Assembly (NCBI GenBank): GCA_017435665.1
Contig: JAFSEP010000044.1
Location: 19,635 to 83,634 of the forward strand
Origin: Clostridia bacterium
Lineage (GTDB): Bacteria > Bacillota > Clostridia > Oscillospirales > Acutalibacteraceae
Length of the DNA stretch: 64,000 bases
Reading direction: 5' to 3'
How positions within the stretch are numbered: the stretch's first letter is position 1; each line of letters starts with the position of its first letter. The notes under the pieces were generated by a model. That model was not told the DNA's origin, did no database searches, and saw only the letters and a program-made list of their open reading frames with translations. Position numbers and translations under genes: made by a program. Below are positions 39,426 through 46,830 of this stretch, in pieces.

Positions 39426-40463
39426 TTATTTGTCGCTGCTTTCATCTGAGCTCATATCAAGACCGCTCAGATTAATGGGAACATATGCCTTAGGCAGCTC
39501 GAAAAGTGAATCGTCAACAGAGGAAGATACCTTTGTAATATTCATAATACCTGCTGTTCCGTCTGCGCTTATCTGATCAAGTCTCACAAGGTCATTTTTA
39601 TAGAAATAATAAATAGAAATGTCACCTGTTTCGGTCTCATAAAGCTCGCATACACATTCTTTTCCGTCAATAGTTGCGTTGTATACGGTTACTTCCTTAA
39701 CCTTTTCGGTCTGTGCAAAAGCTGTCATTTCAAGCTCGTTCATCATATCTGAAGGCATCTTGCAATATACATGGTAATCTGTCATAACAACATAAACCGC
39801 ATCCTTTTCCTTCTGATAAATCATATTGCAGTTCATACCCTCAAGGGTTGTTTTCATAAATATGTTGCCGTTCTTTACTGCAGCTGTTATGGGGTCAGTC
39901 ATACCCTCTTCCTCAGTTGTGAACTCGATATAATAATTACCGCTGGCAAAAAGCTTCTGATATTTTTCGGCACGAAGCTTGTTTCCGCTTTCAATTTCCC
40001 CGCCATTGTCAGATGAGGGCTTTGAAGTCTTGTCACCTGAGGATGAGGTGGTCTTATCATTCTTTTTATCGTTGTTAACGGTATACTTTTCCGTGGTACC
40101 GTCGGGGTCCCTGACAACCTCGCCGCCTGCAAAGTTGTGGTCAATCTGCGGTGTCTGGTTAATTGAAACAACGGTGGTATCGTTATGGGGAAGGGTACCT
40201 GTATAATCCTCAACAAGATATAACTTGCCGTCCTCAAGGACATTTCCGTCTTTATCTATCTCAGCCGCATACAAATTACCGTCAGCATCCGTTACACCTG
40301 CCATAATTTCACCGTTCTGGTTTTCAATAGCAAGATATGTAGTGCCGTCAGGGTCGGTTACCGTAAGTGTATCATCTTTATTATTGCCACACCCTGTAAA
40401 GAAACAGAATATGAGCGATATTGCAACAATGGCCGCAGCCATAGCTAATGTCTTTTTTTTCAT
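39426..40463 (-). CDS. Lipoprotein of unknown function, paralogue of the preceding gene (345 aa)
   Basis: Signal peptide with lipobox FTGC (Cys at about residue 25), then TLTVTDPDGTTYLAIENQNG and IMAGVTDADGNLYAAEIDKD, an unstructured linker (about 118-158, rich in Lys, Asp, Ser, Thr) and a C-terminal domain (about 165-345) ending DDSLFELPKAYVPINLSGL. The C-terminal half resembles LppX/LolA-like lipoprotein folds only in general layout; no family is claimed. It lies upstream of its paralogue with 63 bp between, probably one transcript. Confidence 0.82.
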   Translation of the reverse strand: MKKKTLAMAAAIVAISLIFCFFTGCGNNKDDTLTVTDPDGTTYLAIENQNGEIMAGVTDADGNLYAAEIDKDGNVLEDGKLYLVEDYTGTLPHNDTTVVSINQTPQIDHNFAGGEVVRDPDGTTEKYTVNNDKKNDKTTSSSGDKTSKPSSDNGGEIESGNKLRAEKYQKLFASGNYYIEFTTEEEGMTDPITAAVKNGNIFMKTTLEGMNCNMIYQKEKDAVYVVMTDYHVYCKMPSDMMNELEMTAFAQTEKVKEVTVYNATIDGKECVCELYETETGDISIYYFYKNDLVRLDQISADGTAGIMNITKVSSSVDDSLFELPKAYVPINLSGLDMSSDESSDK

Positions 40464-40630
40464 TGTTTCGCTCCTGTTGGTTAGATTTTTGCTTATTTTA
40501 AAGACTACAACAAAATTGCGATAAAATCAATACAAAACTTACTGCTACTTTGTAAATCTTTTATTAAAGTATGTTAAATTCCCGTATGTATATACATTTC
40601 TGCAGAATTTTTGTTTTTTACATAAAGGTA

Positions 40631-40659
40631 TTGCTTTTTCCGTGAGATTTGTATATAAT
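40631..40659 (+). promoter_or_regulatory. Promoter of the tRNA-Thr(CGT) region
   Basis: TTGCTT (40631-40636), 17-bp spacer, TATAAT (40654-40659). It precedes the truncated tRNA copy; the intact tRNA further on lacks an equally good promoter and probably depends on this one. The gene-free stretch 40464-40909 holds only this promoter and the tRNA-derived repeats. Confidence 0.7.
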
Positions 40660-40675
40660 AATCTCTGCAATCACA

Positions 40676-40942
40676 ACAATGTTTCTGACCGTATATGAGC
40701 AGGTCGAGGAAAACTTCATCATATTATGCTTGTGTAGCACAGTTGGTAGTGCAGCTCATTTGCCGAACAGCCGACCGCCGCCGGTGGCGGATGAAGGGAG
40801 GCTGTGAGGGGAAGAAACACAGAGTATTGCGGTGGCGTCTCACGCCGCCGGAAGACGACAATGTTTCTGACCGTATATGAGCAGGTCGAGGAAAATTTTA
40901 TCATATTATGCTTGTGTAGCACAGTTGGTAGTGCAGCTCATT
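40676..40942 (+). repeat. 85-bp direct repeat containing a tRNA-Thr 5' half
   Basis: Bases 40676-40760 and 40858-40942 match over 85 bp with two mismatches. Each copy contains a leader with a short internal tRNA-like word (ATGAGCAGGTCG) and the first 33 bases of tRNA-Thr(CGT). The 97 bp between are GC-rich with a dyad (ACCGCC-GCC-GGTGGCGG region). Confidence 0.85.
40728..40760 (+). pseudogene. 5'-half copy of tRNA-Thr(CGT)
   Basis: Identical to bases 1-33 of the intact tRNA-Thr(CGT) at 40910 and breaks off in the anticodon loop (CATT then unrelated sequence). No 3' half follows, so it cannot form a tRNA. Confidence 0.85.
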
Positions 40943-40985
40943 CGTAATGAGCAGGTCGCAGGTTCGAGTCCCGTCACAAGCTCCA
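40910..40985 (+). tRNA. tRNA-Thr (anticodon CGT)
   Basis: A 76-nt cloverleaf with acceptor GCTTGTG / CACAAGC, encoded CCA, anticodon stem GCTCA/TGAGC around loop TTCGTAA (anticodon CGT, reading ACG) and T-arm CGCAGGTTCGAGTCCCG. Its 3' half plus five following bases (40953-40990) recurs at 42064-42101. Confidence 0.94.
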
Positions 40986-40986
40986 G

Positions 40987-41020
40987 AAAAAGAACGAAGC
41001 AATCGCTTCGTTCTTTTTTT
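40987..41020 (+). terminator. Terminator after tRNA-Thr(CGT)
   Basis: AAAGAACGAAGC / GCTTCGTTCTTT with a short loop, ending in seven T residues. Confidence 0.88.
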
Positions 41021-41021
41021 A

Positions 41022-41215
41022 TCCACTGCGAAAGCAATGGCATATCATCAACGATAGCGTTGCTATCGTTGTATCTCATCAGTCCGTTAGGACTGTATAT
41101 CATCACGCTTTAGCGTGTATCAAAAACACTTTCGCAACTGATAATATACAAAACCACGTTTTGATGATATGCAATTCCTGCGGAATTGATGATATACAAC
41201 GGCAAGCTGTTGAGT
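41022..41215. repeat. Mini-hairpin array with ATATCATC/GATGATAT spacers
   Basis: Dyads ACGATAGC-GTTG-CTATCGT region, AGTCC-GTTA-GGACT, ACGC-TTTA-GCGT, AATTCC-TGC-GGAATT and CAACGGCAAGCTGTTG, separated by ATATCATC or CTCATC words in the first half and GATGATAT words in the second. The spacer orientation flips midway (near 41110-41150). Stems differ from unit to unit while the spacer is conserved. The gene-free stretch to 41306 otherwise holds only a promoter-like TATAATG near 41232-41238. Confidence 0.75.
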
Positions 41216-41306
41216 TATTTTCCTTTTTATGCTATAATGATAATGTACAAAGCAAGCTTTTAAATAAAAATTCAATCATATAATAAGTTCTATCGAGGTA
41301 AAAAAC

Positions 41307-42023
41307 ATGAATAATAGAAAGAAAATAATAAAACGTATTTCAGTTGTTTTGTGTATCATCGCTCTATATTTCAGTGTAATTTCCATATTATATTCAACAT
41401 CTGACGCTGAGTATTTGTATGATGCAGCAGGAGATTTTATTGGAATTAAATTCAACAACAATGAATATACCGATGATTATTATATGCCTGAGAGATATAA
41501 TCTTATTGCAGAGGATGTATCTTCTTTTTCCAGAAGATATTATATTAAGTACGGTGATTATTTAAGCGATTACCTTCCCCCATTTTCATACTTTTGTTTT
41601 TATAGTAATGAGTTTGATGAATATACAAACTTCATCATAGAACACCCTCACGATTCAGAAGCATGCATCCACATAAAGAAAGATATGGTTTTGCCGACAT
41701 TAAATCGTAATAAGGTAGATATGGTATGTATGTCACTCGGTAATAAAGATGAGGACAATATCAAGGATAAAGAGACTATTGACAAAATAGTAGAATGTGC
41801 AAAAAGTGATGGCAAAATTGAATTAGACAAAGAGATTGTTGATTACATTAAAAAATACTCTTGGGATTATCATTGTTTCTTTTTGAAATATGAGGGTTAC
41901 CCAATCGGCGAAGAATTTCATATTAAAGAAACTGAAGATGGCAAATATACAATTGACCAATTCACACCCGAAGAATATGATACAGTATATTATGATGAAG
42001 AACTTCATCCATCACAATATTAA
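41307..42023 (+). CDS. Exported or membrane-anchored protein of unknown function (238 aa)
   Basis: Not recognised. A basic N terminus (MNNRKKIIKR) and one hydrophobic helix (about 11-28) are followed by an extracytoplasmic, acidic and Tyr-rich domain with many Asp/Glu (SDAEYLYDAAGDFIGIKFN; DEDNIKDKETIDKIVECAKS). No lipobox. Base composition is clearly more AT-rich than the neighbouring genes, suggesting transfer. It is the only gene inside the island bounded by the intact tRNA-Thr and its duplicated 3' end. The ribosome site (GAGGTAAAAAAC) is weak. Confidence 0.75.
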   Translation: MNNRKKIIKRISVVLCIIALYFSVISILYSTSDAEYLYDAAGDFIGIKFNNNEYTDDYYMPERYNLIAEDVSSFSRRYYIKYGDYLSDYLPPFSYFCFYSNEFDEYTNFIIEHPHDSEACIHIKKDMVLPTLNRNKVDMVCMSLGNKDEDNIKDKETIDKIVECAKSDGKIELDKEIVDYIKKYSWDYHCFFLKYEGYPIGEEFHIKETEDGKYTIDQFTPEEYDTVYYDEELHPSQY

Positions 42024-42063
42024 CAAGAACCAACTCTACAAACTTATCCTTAACTACAACCAT

Positions 42064-42101
42064 AGGTCGCAGGTTCGAGTCCCGTCACAAGCTCCAGAAA
42101 A
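42064..42101 (+). repeat. Duplicated 3' half of tRNA-Thr(CGT)
   Basis: A 38-bp exact copy of 40953-40990: it covers the variable loop, T-arm, acceptor 3' strand, CCA and GAAAA. Together with the intact gene it bounds a 1.1-kb island; the bases before it (ACCAT) do not continue the tRNA. Confidence 0.9.
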
Positions 42102-42139
42102 GCTCTGTTTCAATAAAGAAACAGAGCTTTTGTTTTTTT
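42098..42139 (+). terminator. Terminator after the duplicated tRNA-Thr end
   Basis: AAAAGCTCTGTTTC-AATAAA-GAAACAGAGCTTTT followed by GTTTTTTT. It occupies the same position relative to the tRNA end as the terminator at 40987 but has an unrelated stem. Confidence 0.88.
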
Positions 42140-42205
42140 ATTTGATTTTCTTAACGCTCCGACCCTCTCAGGGTTCGAGTCCCATTGGTTTATTGCGAAA
42201 AAACA

Positions 42206-42235
42206 AAGAGAACGAAACTTTTACTTCGTTCTCTT
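42206..42235 (-). terminator. Terminator after tRNA-Arg
   Basis: AAGAGAACGAA / TTCGTTCTCTT; on the minus strand it directly follows the tRNA-Arg CCA and runs into TGTTTTTTCGC. Confidence 0.8.
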
Positions 42236-42237
42236 AT

Positions 42238-42314
42238 TGGCGCGCTGCAAGGGACTCGAACCCCTGACCTTTTGGTTCGTAGCCAAACACTCTATCCGGC
42301 TGAGCTAGCAGCGC
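42238..42314 (-). tRNA. tRNA-Arg (anticodon ACG)
   Basis: A 77-nt cloverleaf on the minus strand: acceptor GCGCTGC / GCAGCGC, discriminator G, encoded CCA, anticodon stem TTTGG/CCAAA around loop CTACGAA (anticodon ACG) and T-arm CAGGGGTTCGAGTCCCTTG region. It converges on the tRNA-Thr island. Confidence 0.94.
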
Positions 42315-42420
42315 ATTTTGCTATATACGAGGTCTCCCTCGCTTTTGTGCTAAAGAATGATAACATATTACAAAGGAAAAATCAAGCCCTTTTCGAAAGT
42401 TTTTTATTTTTCCTCTGCCT

Positions 42421-43026
42421 TTACCTCACCGAATACACACAGCCGCAGTAGTTCTGTCTGTAAAGACCGAATTCAGCGGACAGCTCAACAGAGCGCTTGT
42501 ATCCGCCCTTTTTCTTGAAGTCCGACGGAAGATGGGCAACACCGTATTTCTCAGCCATTTCCTCCCCCACCTCATTTATCACCTGAGCGTTTTTCAGGGG
42601 GCTTATTGTAAGGGTTGTTGTAAAAAAATCAAAGCTGTTTTCTTTTGCAATTTCCGCTGTTTTCTCCAGACGAAGCTCGAAGCACCTGCGGCATCTTTCT
42701 CCGCCTTCGGGAAGCTTTTCCATTCCTCTGACCTTTGCATAAAACTCTTTGCCATCAAAGTCAGCCACTATAAGCTTCACGGGATTTTTCACCTGCAGCA
42801 GAGAAATCAGCCTTCTGACCTCATCTGCCCGTTTATCATATTCATCTGCGGGATAAAGATTGGGGTTATAGAAAAAAACAGTTATGCTGAAATACTCAGC
42901 CAGATATTCAAGACAGTAGCTGCTGCAGGGAGCACAACAGGCGTGAAGAAGCAAGGAGGGAACCTTTCCCGCCTTTGAATTTTCTTCTATTATTCTGTCA
43001 AGCTCTTTCTGATAGTTTCTCTGCAT
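42421..43026 (-). CDS. queH: Epoxyqueuosine reductase QueH (201 aa)
   Basis: Reduces epoxyqueuosine to queuosine in tRNA anticodons, using a 4Fe-4S cluster; the non-cobalamin alternative to QueG. Seen: LLLHACCAPCSSYCLEYL with the adjacent cysteines, EYDKRADEVRRL, GERCRRCFELRLEKTA, and the C-terminal YCGCVYS. The start is ATG 43026 with AGGAGATACGGTT before it; the longer open frame crosses a terminator. Suggests the organism makes or salvages queuosine; other que genes are outside the window. Confidence 0.93.
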   Translation of the reverse strand: MQRNYQKELDRIIEENSKAGKVPSLLLHACCAPCSSYCLEYLAEYFSITVFFYNPNLYPADEYDKRADEVRRLISLLQVKNPVKLIVADFDGKEFYAKVRGMEKLPEGGERCRRCFELRLEKTAEIAKENSFDFFTTTLTISPLKNAQVINEVGEEMAEKYGVAHLPSDFKKKGGYKRSVELSAEFGLYRQNYCGCVYSVR

Positions 43027-43042
43027 AACCGTATCTCCTATG

Positions 43043-43071
43043 AAAAGAGCCCGTCTTGCGACAGGCTCTTT
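43043..43071 (-). terminator. Terminator of the DAPAEDKN-repeat protein gene
   Basis: AAAGAGCC / GGCTCTTT stem with an inner CGTCTTGCGACA loop; minus-strand tail TTTTC. It separates this gene from queH. Confidence 0.8.
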
Positions 43072-43090
43072 GTTATTACTAATTATATAA

Positions 43091-44071
43091 TTAGTATGTG
43101 AAGTCGTATGTATCGTTTGCGCCACCTGAAATAACAACGTCAAGAGATGCGCCCATTGCATTACCTGTGCCGCCGCCCTGCATGGGAAGGTCAACAACAA
43201 GCTTTGTGAGAAGGCCGTCGCCGTTAACTGTTGCTTCAAGAGTTGTGCCGGGATAATCCATATCAGCCTTTGTGATTGTAACGCTGGGAACTTCAAGAGT
43301 TGCAAGGTTAAGGGGATCAACAACTGATTCGTTGTGAGCCGGGTTAACTGTTGAGCCTGTTGCACCGTCAAATGTTGACTTTTCAGCAACGAGCTTGATT
43401 GTCATTGTGTATGTACCGTCACCGTTGTCCTTTGCTGTAGCTGATGCTACACCTGCTTCAGCAAGCTTTGCTTCTCTCTTTGCGGGCGGAAGAACATTAT
43501 TAAGAAGTCTGCCGTTATCGTTTGCATCAACACCGTTTGTAAAGGTCCATGATGCATCTGTGTCTGAAATAAGGCCCTGAAGGATCTTGTTGATTGTGCT
43601 TGTAAGGAATGATACTGTACAGTCATCAAGGTTAATCTTCATTGTACCAATCTTATGAACAGAAACTGTGCCCTCGAACTTCTTTGTATCGTTGATAGCA
43701 TTGTTGTATGCCTTTACGATTTCAGCTGTGCCTGAGGGGATCTTGCTGCCCTTGTCTTCTGCGGGAGCGTCGTTCTTATCCTCTGCGGGTGCATCGTTCT
43801 TGTCTTCTGCGGGAGCGTCATTCTTGTCCTCTGCAGGAGCGTCTGTCTTGTCTTCAGCAGGAGGTGTCTGAGTCTGTGTGTCCTGCTGAGGTGTCTGCTG
43901 GGGAGCTGTGTTTGTGTTTACTGAAGGTGTTTGTGCGTTGTTTGCAGCACCGCCTTCGTTGCTGTACTGAACAGTAATGTTAATGCCCTTTGATGAGCCC
44001 ATGCTGTAACCAATGCCGAAAAGCAATGCAGCTACGAGCACGATTGCGATTACTCTGAGTGCGTTTTTCAT
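43091..44071 (-). CDS. Anchored surface protein with PAEDKNDA tandem repeats (326 aa)
   Basis: Not recognised. N-terminal membrane segment (about 5-25), a Gln/Thr/Pro-rich linker, then five 8-residue repeats of the type PAEDKNDA (encoded about 43752-43870), and a C-terminal domain (about 125-326) ending GTGNAMGASLDVVISGGAND. The C-terminal domain and overall plan match the gene at 49962 (shared IVKAYN-like start, LPPAKREAKLAEAGVASATA versus LPPPGKEAALTVAGVKTATA, and GTGNAMG/GTGKAMG). Start ATG 44071 is assumed. Repeat number could vary between strains. Probably a surface protein held away from the membrane by its linker. Confidence 0.8.
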   Translation of the reverse strand: MKNALRVIAIVLVAALLFGIGYSMGSSKGINITVQYSNEGGAANNAQTPSVNTNTAPQQTPQQDTQTQTPPAEDKTDAPAEDKNDAPAEDKNDAPAEDKNDAPAEDKGSKIPSGTAEIVKAYNNAINDTKKFEGTVSVHKIGTMKINLDDCTVSFLTSTINKILQGLISDTDASWTFTNGVDANDNGRLLNNVLPPAKREAKLAEAGVASATAKDNGDGTYTMTIKLVAEKSTFDGATGSTVNPAHNESVVDPLNLATLEVPSVTITKADMDYPGTTLEATVNGDGLLTKLVVDLPMQGGGTGNAMGASLDVVISGGANDTYDFTY

Positions 44072-44287
44072 AATCTGGGGGACCCCTTTCAATAATTCTT
44101 TTCAGTTCTGAGACTGAGTTTGTGTTTTTCATTCTCCCTATCGCATAGAGAGACAATTACATACTTAAAGTTACAACAATTCAAGCGAAAAGTCAAGTCT
44201 TTTTTGCAATATTTAAGTAAATTTTGTGACAAATTTTTGACCTTTTTTACCTGTTTGTTTAAATTGCACAAACAGAATTATTCTTTT

Positions 44288-45727
44288 TTATGCATCTTTA
44301 CCATTTTTAATAATGTACTTATAAAAGTCAACTGCAGGAGGAAGTGTGCTGCAGCTTATGTTTTCCTCTGCGGCGTGCATACTTGCGTGCTGCTGCTTGT
44401 TCAGGTGGAAGGGATAGAATCTTAAACAGTTTTCGCAGATTTCCTCATAGAACTTGGCATCCGTACCGCCTGTCATAATATAAGGAACCGTATCTACACC
44501 CGGGAAAACCTCTCCGATTGCTCTTTCCACAAGATGGAAAGCATCACTTGTATAGCTGATAGGCTCTGAGGGCTGTTTTGCAGTAAGAACCTCAGTTTCA
44601 ATATCGTATTTTGCAGCTATTTTTGATATAAGTGCTATGCTTTCGTCTGTGGGCTGATGATTAATAAATCTCATATTGCCCGTTACGTATGCCTCCATGG
44701 GGAGAACATTGTATCCGTCTGAGCCCTTACCCTTTGTGAAGGCAAGAGTTGTTTTAAGCATTGCACCGCCCTGAGGGCTGATTTTGCCTATTACCTTTGT
44801 GAGCAGGCCCTTGAACAGCCACATATTTGCAAAAACAAGGCGCATGGGTAAATCCATATTCGGTGTATAACGCCTGAACATTTCAAGGGAGGTATCATTG
44901 AACCTTGATACGAAGGGATCCTTCTTTTCAACATCTGCAATAAACATTGCAAGTCTTGCCCAGGCTGTTCCCTTTGAGGGAGCGCTGGCGTGACCGCCCT
45001 TGCTCTTTGCAGTGAACTTCAGGTCGCCGTAGCCCTTTTCCAGAACACCGACCATTGCATATGTACCCTTAACTCCGCCTACGGGCTCGTCCATTATTGC
45101 GCCGCCCTCATCCAGAACGAGAGAAAGCTTAACTCCCTGCTCCTTGAGCCATGCAACCGTCTTGGGAGCACCGTCACCGCTGATTTCCTCTGTGCAGCTT
45201 CCTGCAAAGTATATGTCAACATCAGGCTGATAGCCTTCTGCAAGAAGCTCCTCTGCAGCCTGTAAGAAGCAGCAGGCACTGCACTTTGTATCCATTGTGC
45301 CTCTGCCCCAGATAACACCGTCGCTTATCTCGCCTGAGAAAGGCTCGTGTATCCAGTTGTCGCCCTCGGGAACAACGTCCTGATGGCTCATAAGAAGAAC
45401 TGCTCCTCCGTCTGTCTTGCCCTTCCACTTTGCAATAAGATTGCCGTCGATTTCCGTAATCTCAAGCTTTTCGGCAACAAGGGGGAAAAGCTCCCATAAT
45501 TTCTTGTGATATGCGTAAAACTTTGTTACATCAAAATTATCTCTGTCTGAAACGGTTTCCATCTTAACCATTTCGCTGAGCTTTTTTGCGTATTCTTCGC
45601 TGCGCTTAGGGTCAGCCTCGGGAAGAACGGCATCTCTTGCTGCGGTGGGTTTAAGAGAAAGTGCTCTGATAAGAAGCACCGCTATAAGCAATACGAGAGC
45701 TGCGGGAATTATCAATAAATATTTCAT
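44288..45727 (-). CDS. M20-family metallopeptidase with membrane anchor (479 aa)
   Basis: Zinc carboxypeptidase/aminoacylase of the CPS1/PM20D1-like branch of M20. Seen: N-terminal hydrophobic segment (about 2-22), LLMSHQDVVPEGDNW, the metal-binding GVIWGRGTMDTKCSACCFLQ, FAGSCTEEISGDGAP with the catalytic glutamate, and MTGGTDAKFYEEICEN near the C terminus. Start ATG 45727, preceded at 9 bases by AGGAG. Substrate unknown; likely a peptide or N-acyl amino acid. Separate transcript from the metallophosphoesterase. Confidence 0.88.
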   Translation of the reverse strand: MKYLLIIPAALVLLIAVLLIRALSLKPTAARDAVLPEADPKRSEEYAKKLSEMVKMETVSDRDNFDVTKFYAYHKKLWELFPLVAEKLEITEIDGNLIAKWKGKTDGGAVLLMSHQDVVPEGDNWIHEPFSGEISDGVIWGRGTMDTKCSACCFLQAAEELLAEGYQPDVDIYFAGSCTEEISGDGAPKTVAWLKEQGVKLSLVLDEGGAIMDEPVGGVKGTYAMVGVLEKGYGDLKFTAKSKGGHASAPSKGTAWARLAMFIADVEKKDPFVSRFNDTSLEMFRRYTPNMDLPMRLVFANMWLFKGLLTKVIGKISPQGGAMLKTTLAFTKGKGSDGYNVLPMEAYVTGNMRFINHQPTDESIALISKIAAKYDIETEVLTAKQPSEPISYTSDAFHLVERAIGEVFPGVDTVPYIMTGGTDAKFYEEICENCLRFYPFHLNKQQHASMHAAEENISCSTLPPAVDFYKYIIKNGKDA

Positions 45728-45790
45728 ATTACACATCTCCTATGCGTGATTGAAGCTGCAAGTTTATCCTGCAGCTTCATATTTACATTT

Positions 45791-46771
45791 TTACTTGAGG
45801 TCGATTGTGAAGTCGTATTCGGGAAGATATGTACCTGTTGCAAAAACTCTTGCTCTTGCAACAATCTGATCCTCGTATACTTCAAAGATATATCCCTGAC
45901 CGTCTTCCTCATAGCCGTCTGCGTTATTTGTGCAAAGACCGGGGAGAGTGATTGACTTGTATGCGCCGTAGTCCTCATATGTGTACTGACCGAAGCCTAC
46001 ATGAAGGTGACCGTTAAGGAAAATAACGTTATCATACTTTTCAAAGATAGCCTTTATTGCATCGCCCTGCTCACCCATTGAGCCGCCCTTGAGGAATGCG
46101 GGTGAACCCCATGTGTTTGGAAGACCGTGTGTGTTCTGGAAGGGCTGATGACTGATAACGAATACAGGCTTGCCGCTTTCCTGAGTAGAAGCGATTTCGC
46201 TGTCAAGCCAGGCAAGCTGTGTATCGCTGTAATATGCTTCTTCAAACACCTGCTTCTCTGAGTTGAGAACGATGAACTTATATCCGTTTATTTCATATGA
46301 ATAATAGAGTGTATCATCAAGCTTGTTTGTCTGTGAAATACCGTTATAGAAATCGATAAGTCTGTCCTTCTGGATGCAGTAAGCCTTGAGTCTGATATCG
46401 TGGTTACCGTAGCTGTAAATGTGATTGTCAACAACATCGTTGAGCTTGACAAGTCTGTCTGTAATATGACGGTATTCGCTTACAAGACCGTTTTCAGCGA
46501 TGTCACCTGCAATTACAAGAGCATCGAGCTTGACTGATGAATTGAGCACGTCCTCAACTGCATTTTCAAATGTACCTAATCTGTCGGGCATATAGTTTGA
46601 AATCTGAGGGTCTGCCCATGCGATAAATGTAAGCTGTGCGCTTTCTTCATCGATTATATTGATGGGTGTTTCAACTGACGGTGCCGTAATCATGCCGAGA
46701 GCCGCCATAATAGCAAGCATAGCTGACATTGCTTTGTAAGAAATGATTTTGAGTAAGTACGAACCTAACAT
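45791..46771 (-). CDS. Membrane-anchored calcineurin-like metallophosphoesterase (326 aa)
   Basis: Two-metal phosphoesterase outside the membrane. Seen: N-terminal hydrophobic segment (about 8-32), the metal motifs FIAWADPQIS, DALVIAGDIAENG, YSYGNHDIRL, VFVISHQPFQNTHG and FLNGHLHVGFGQY in the family order. Likely phosphodiesterase or phosphatase; substrate unknown. AGGAGGAAAAACA precedes the ATG. A hairpin at 45753-45779 (GAAGCTGC / GCAGCTTC) follows the stop. Confidence 0.88.
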   Translation of the reverse strand: MLGSYLLKIISYKAMSAMLAIMAALGMITAPSVETPINIIDEESAQLTFIAWADPQISNYMPDRLGTFENAVEDVLNSSVKLDALVIAGDIAENGLVSEYRHITDRLVKLNDVVDNHIYSYGNHDIRLKAYCIQKDRLIDFYNGISQTNKLDDTLYYSYEINGYKFIVLNSEKQVFEEAYYSDTQLAWLDSEIASTQESGKPVFVISHQPFQNTHGLPNTWGSPAFLKGGSMGEQGDAIKAIFEKYDNVIFLNGHLHVGFGQYTYEDYGAYKSITLPGLCTNNADGYEEDGQGYIFEVYEDQIVARARVFATGTYLPEYDFTIDLK

Positions 46772-46830
46772 TGTTTTTCCTCCTGAAATTTAAATATACT
46801 TATTTAAAGTCCTTTCGGGCTTGTTTGCCT

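Noticed and set aside
40761-40857. T-box or other riboswitch between the two tRNA-Thr copies
   Set aside because: No T-box signature or terminator/antiterminator pair, and what follows is a tRNA, not a protein gene.
43740-43870. CRISPR-like array
   Set aside because: The 24-bp units are in-frame coding repeats of a surface protein with no variable spacers and no cas genes.
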